A DNA stretch of 6,744 nucleotides from Thermoleophilia bacterium (GTDB taxonomy: Bacteria; Actinomycetota; Thermoleophilia; Gaiellales; Gaiellaceae): contig JAICZB010000134.1 of NCBI GenBank assembly GCA_025933895.1, positions 1-6,744 of the forward strand. Reading direction: 5' to 3'. The notes under the pieces are model-generated. The model saw only the letters and a list, made by a program, of their open reading frames with translations, ran no database searches and was not told the DNA's origin. Position 1 is the first letter of the stretch; every line of letters starts with the position of its first letter. Positions 5,780 through 6,744 of the stretch are shown piece by piece. Made by a program: the position numbers and the translations under genes.

Positions 5780-6744
5780 GGACCGCCTCCCGAGAGCTCG
5801 CTCCGTCGAGCGCAGCCGCGAGATCGTCGCCCTGGCGCACGACGGCTATCGGGACGCCGGCTGCCTGCAGCCGCAGGAGATCGGGGTCCCGGCGGCGAGC
5901 ACGTCCGGCGAAGCTCGCCGCCTCGACATGGACGAGCGCGACCGGGCGGCGCGTGAGGGCGCGCTCCAGGAGCCGGTCCACGAGCGACCGCTCGATCCGG
6001 GAGGTCACGACGACGAGCTCGAGCGACCGCGCGGCCGTCGCGTCGGCCGACTGGAGGAGCGACGCCGCCGGGCCCCGCGCATCGGGCTCCGCGGCGGCGA
6101 GCAGCTCGAGGGCGCGCTGCCACTCCGGCCCGTCGGACGAGACGGCCTGCGCCTCGCGCCCCGCCGTGTTGAGGACGAGCACGCAGCGCCGCCCCCGTCG
6201 CACCTGCGCGAGGAGGATCGATCCGGCGACCCGGACGGCCACGTCGAAGGAGGAGTTCGGCGGAGAGCCCGCGACCGCCGCGGGGTCTCCGTCGAGCAGC
6301 ACTGCGACCTCGTCGCGGGGCGAATCCTCGAGCTCCTTCACCATCAGCGAGCCGCGCCGCGCGGTCGACGGCCAGTGGACGCGCCGCAGCGACTCTCCCT
6401 GCTGGTAGTCGCGGACGCTGTGGAGCTCGAAGCCGACGGGGCGCCGCAGCAGGAGCCGGCGGCCGTGCTCGGGGCCGGCGCCGCCGTCGAAGAAGAGCCG
6501 GTCGAGGTCGACGAGGCGCGGGTAGACGACGAGCGCCTGCTGCCCCGCGAGCGCCAGCCCCGACTCGGCGAGCCCGAACGGATCGGCGATCGACAGGCGA
6601 ACGGGCTCGAAGCGGTGGCGGCCCCGCGGCACGTCACGCAGGCGGTACGAGCCGGCATGACGGCCGCGCCCGTGCGGTCGCAGCTCGACCTCCCGGCCGC
6701 CGACGCGTCCGACCTGCTCGTGCGCGACGACGTTCGGCAGCGGC
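5772..6744 (-). CDS. DUF58 domain-containing protein (5' end cut by right edge)
   Basis: The frame is open from the right edge (first complete codon ends at 6743) to TAG at 5772, giving about 323 residues. The true start and any N-terminal membrane segments lie outside the window. A GTG at 6632 is internal: the upstream residues (AGSYRLRDVPRGRHRFEPVRLSIADPFGL) form the usual DUF58 beta-rich region. The DUF58 signature follows as VRDYQQGESLRRVHWPSTAR, then GSLMVKELE and the strand DEVAVLLDGD. The rest is a von Willebrand A-like fold, but the metal site DxSxS is replaced by DGDPA, so metal-dependent adhesion is unlikely. DUF58 proteins usually accompany MoxR AAA+ ATPases and TgpA-like transglutaminases; a moxR gene would be expected just beyond the right edge. 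The stop overlaps the transglutaminase start by eight bases. The precise function is unknown; a chaperone-like or envelope-assembly role is inferred from context. Confidence 0.93.
   Translation of the reverse strand, partial: PLPNVVAHEQVGRVGGREVELRPHGRGRHAGSYRLRDVPRGRHRFEPVRLSIADPFGLAESGLALAGQQALVVYPRLVDLDRLFFDGGAGPEHGRRLLLRRPVGFELHSVRDYQQGESLRRVHWPSTARRGSLMVKELEDSPRDEVAVLLDGDPAAVAGSPPNSSFDVAVRVAGSILLAQVRRGRRCVLVLNTAGREAQAVSSDGPEWQRALELLAAAEPDARGPAASLLQSADATAARSLELVVVTSRIERSLVDRLLERALTRRPVALVHVEAASFAGRARRRDPDLLRLQAAGVPIAVVRQGDDLAAALDGASSREAVHA

Noticed and set aside
3713..5956. A 747-codon open frame on the plus strand opposite the transglutaminase
   Set aside because: It is the mirror frame of a well-supported gene, spans the gene boundary into DUF58, is Arg/Glu/Gly/His-rich and shows no recognisable domain.
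5772..6632. GTG at 6632 as the start of the DUF58 gene
   Set aside because: The frame remains open to the right edge, and the residues before this GTG match the DUF58 beta-rich region, so it is an internal codon.

Overview
The window reads as chromosomal DNA from a high-G+C bacterium, most likely an actinomycetote. All recognisable genes lie on the minus strand and are packed with gaps of 9 to 89 bases or short overlaps. Lineage is inferred from base composition, third-position G/C bias, GTG starts, TANNNT-type -10 boxes and the protein families. The NusA N-terminal domain is longer than the compact form I know from Streptomyces and Mycobacterium. That hints at a deeper actinobacterial class such as Thermoleophilia, but I cannot prove this. 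I see no mobile element, CRISPR array, tRNA, rRNA or direct repeat family.

Read in the direction of transcription (right edge to left edge), the first block is a membrane/cell-envelope unit. It holds a DUF58 protein whose start is cut off by the right edge, an 8-base overlap into a TgpA-type membrane transglutaminase, and a 4-base ATGA overlap into a small tetratricopeptide repeat (TPR) protein. Nine bases later comes dtd (D-aminoacyl-tRNA deacylase), then a single-domain cupin that may have its own leaderless promoter, then a 256-residue protein that may be a winged-helix, AlkZ-like protein.

The second block is rimP-nusA, the start of the conserved rimP-nusA-infB translation/transcription operon. 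nusA runs off the left edge with 306 codons present. The only substantial intergenic gap, 89 bases between the 256-residue gene and rimP, holds the most interesting structure in the window. In transcription order it has an extended -10 promoter, a hairpin, and an intrinsic terminator whose left arm overlaps the right arm of that hairpin. The rimP GTG start follows 17 bases after the U-tract. This arrangement looks like a transcription attenuator controlling NusA's own operon.

Overall the window is ordinary core genome with a conserved gene neighbourhood. The candidate rimP-nusA attenuator, the extended NusA N-terminal domain, the cupin with a substituted metal ligand and the translationally coupled DUF58/TgpA/TPR set are the points worth checking.
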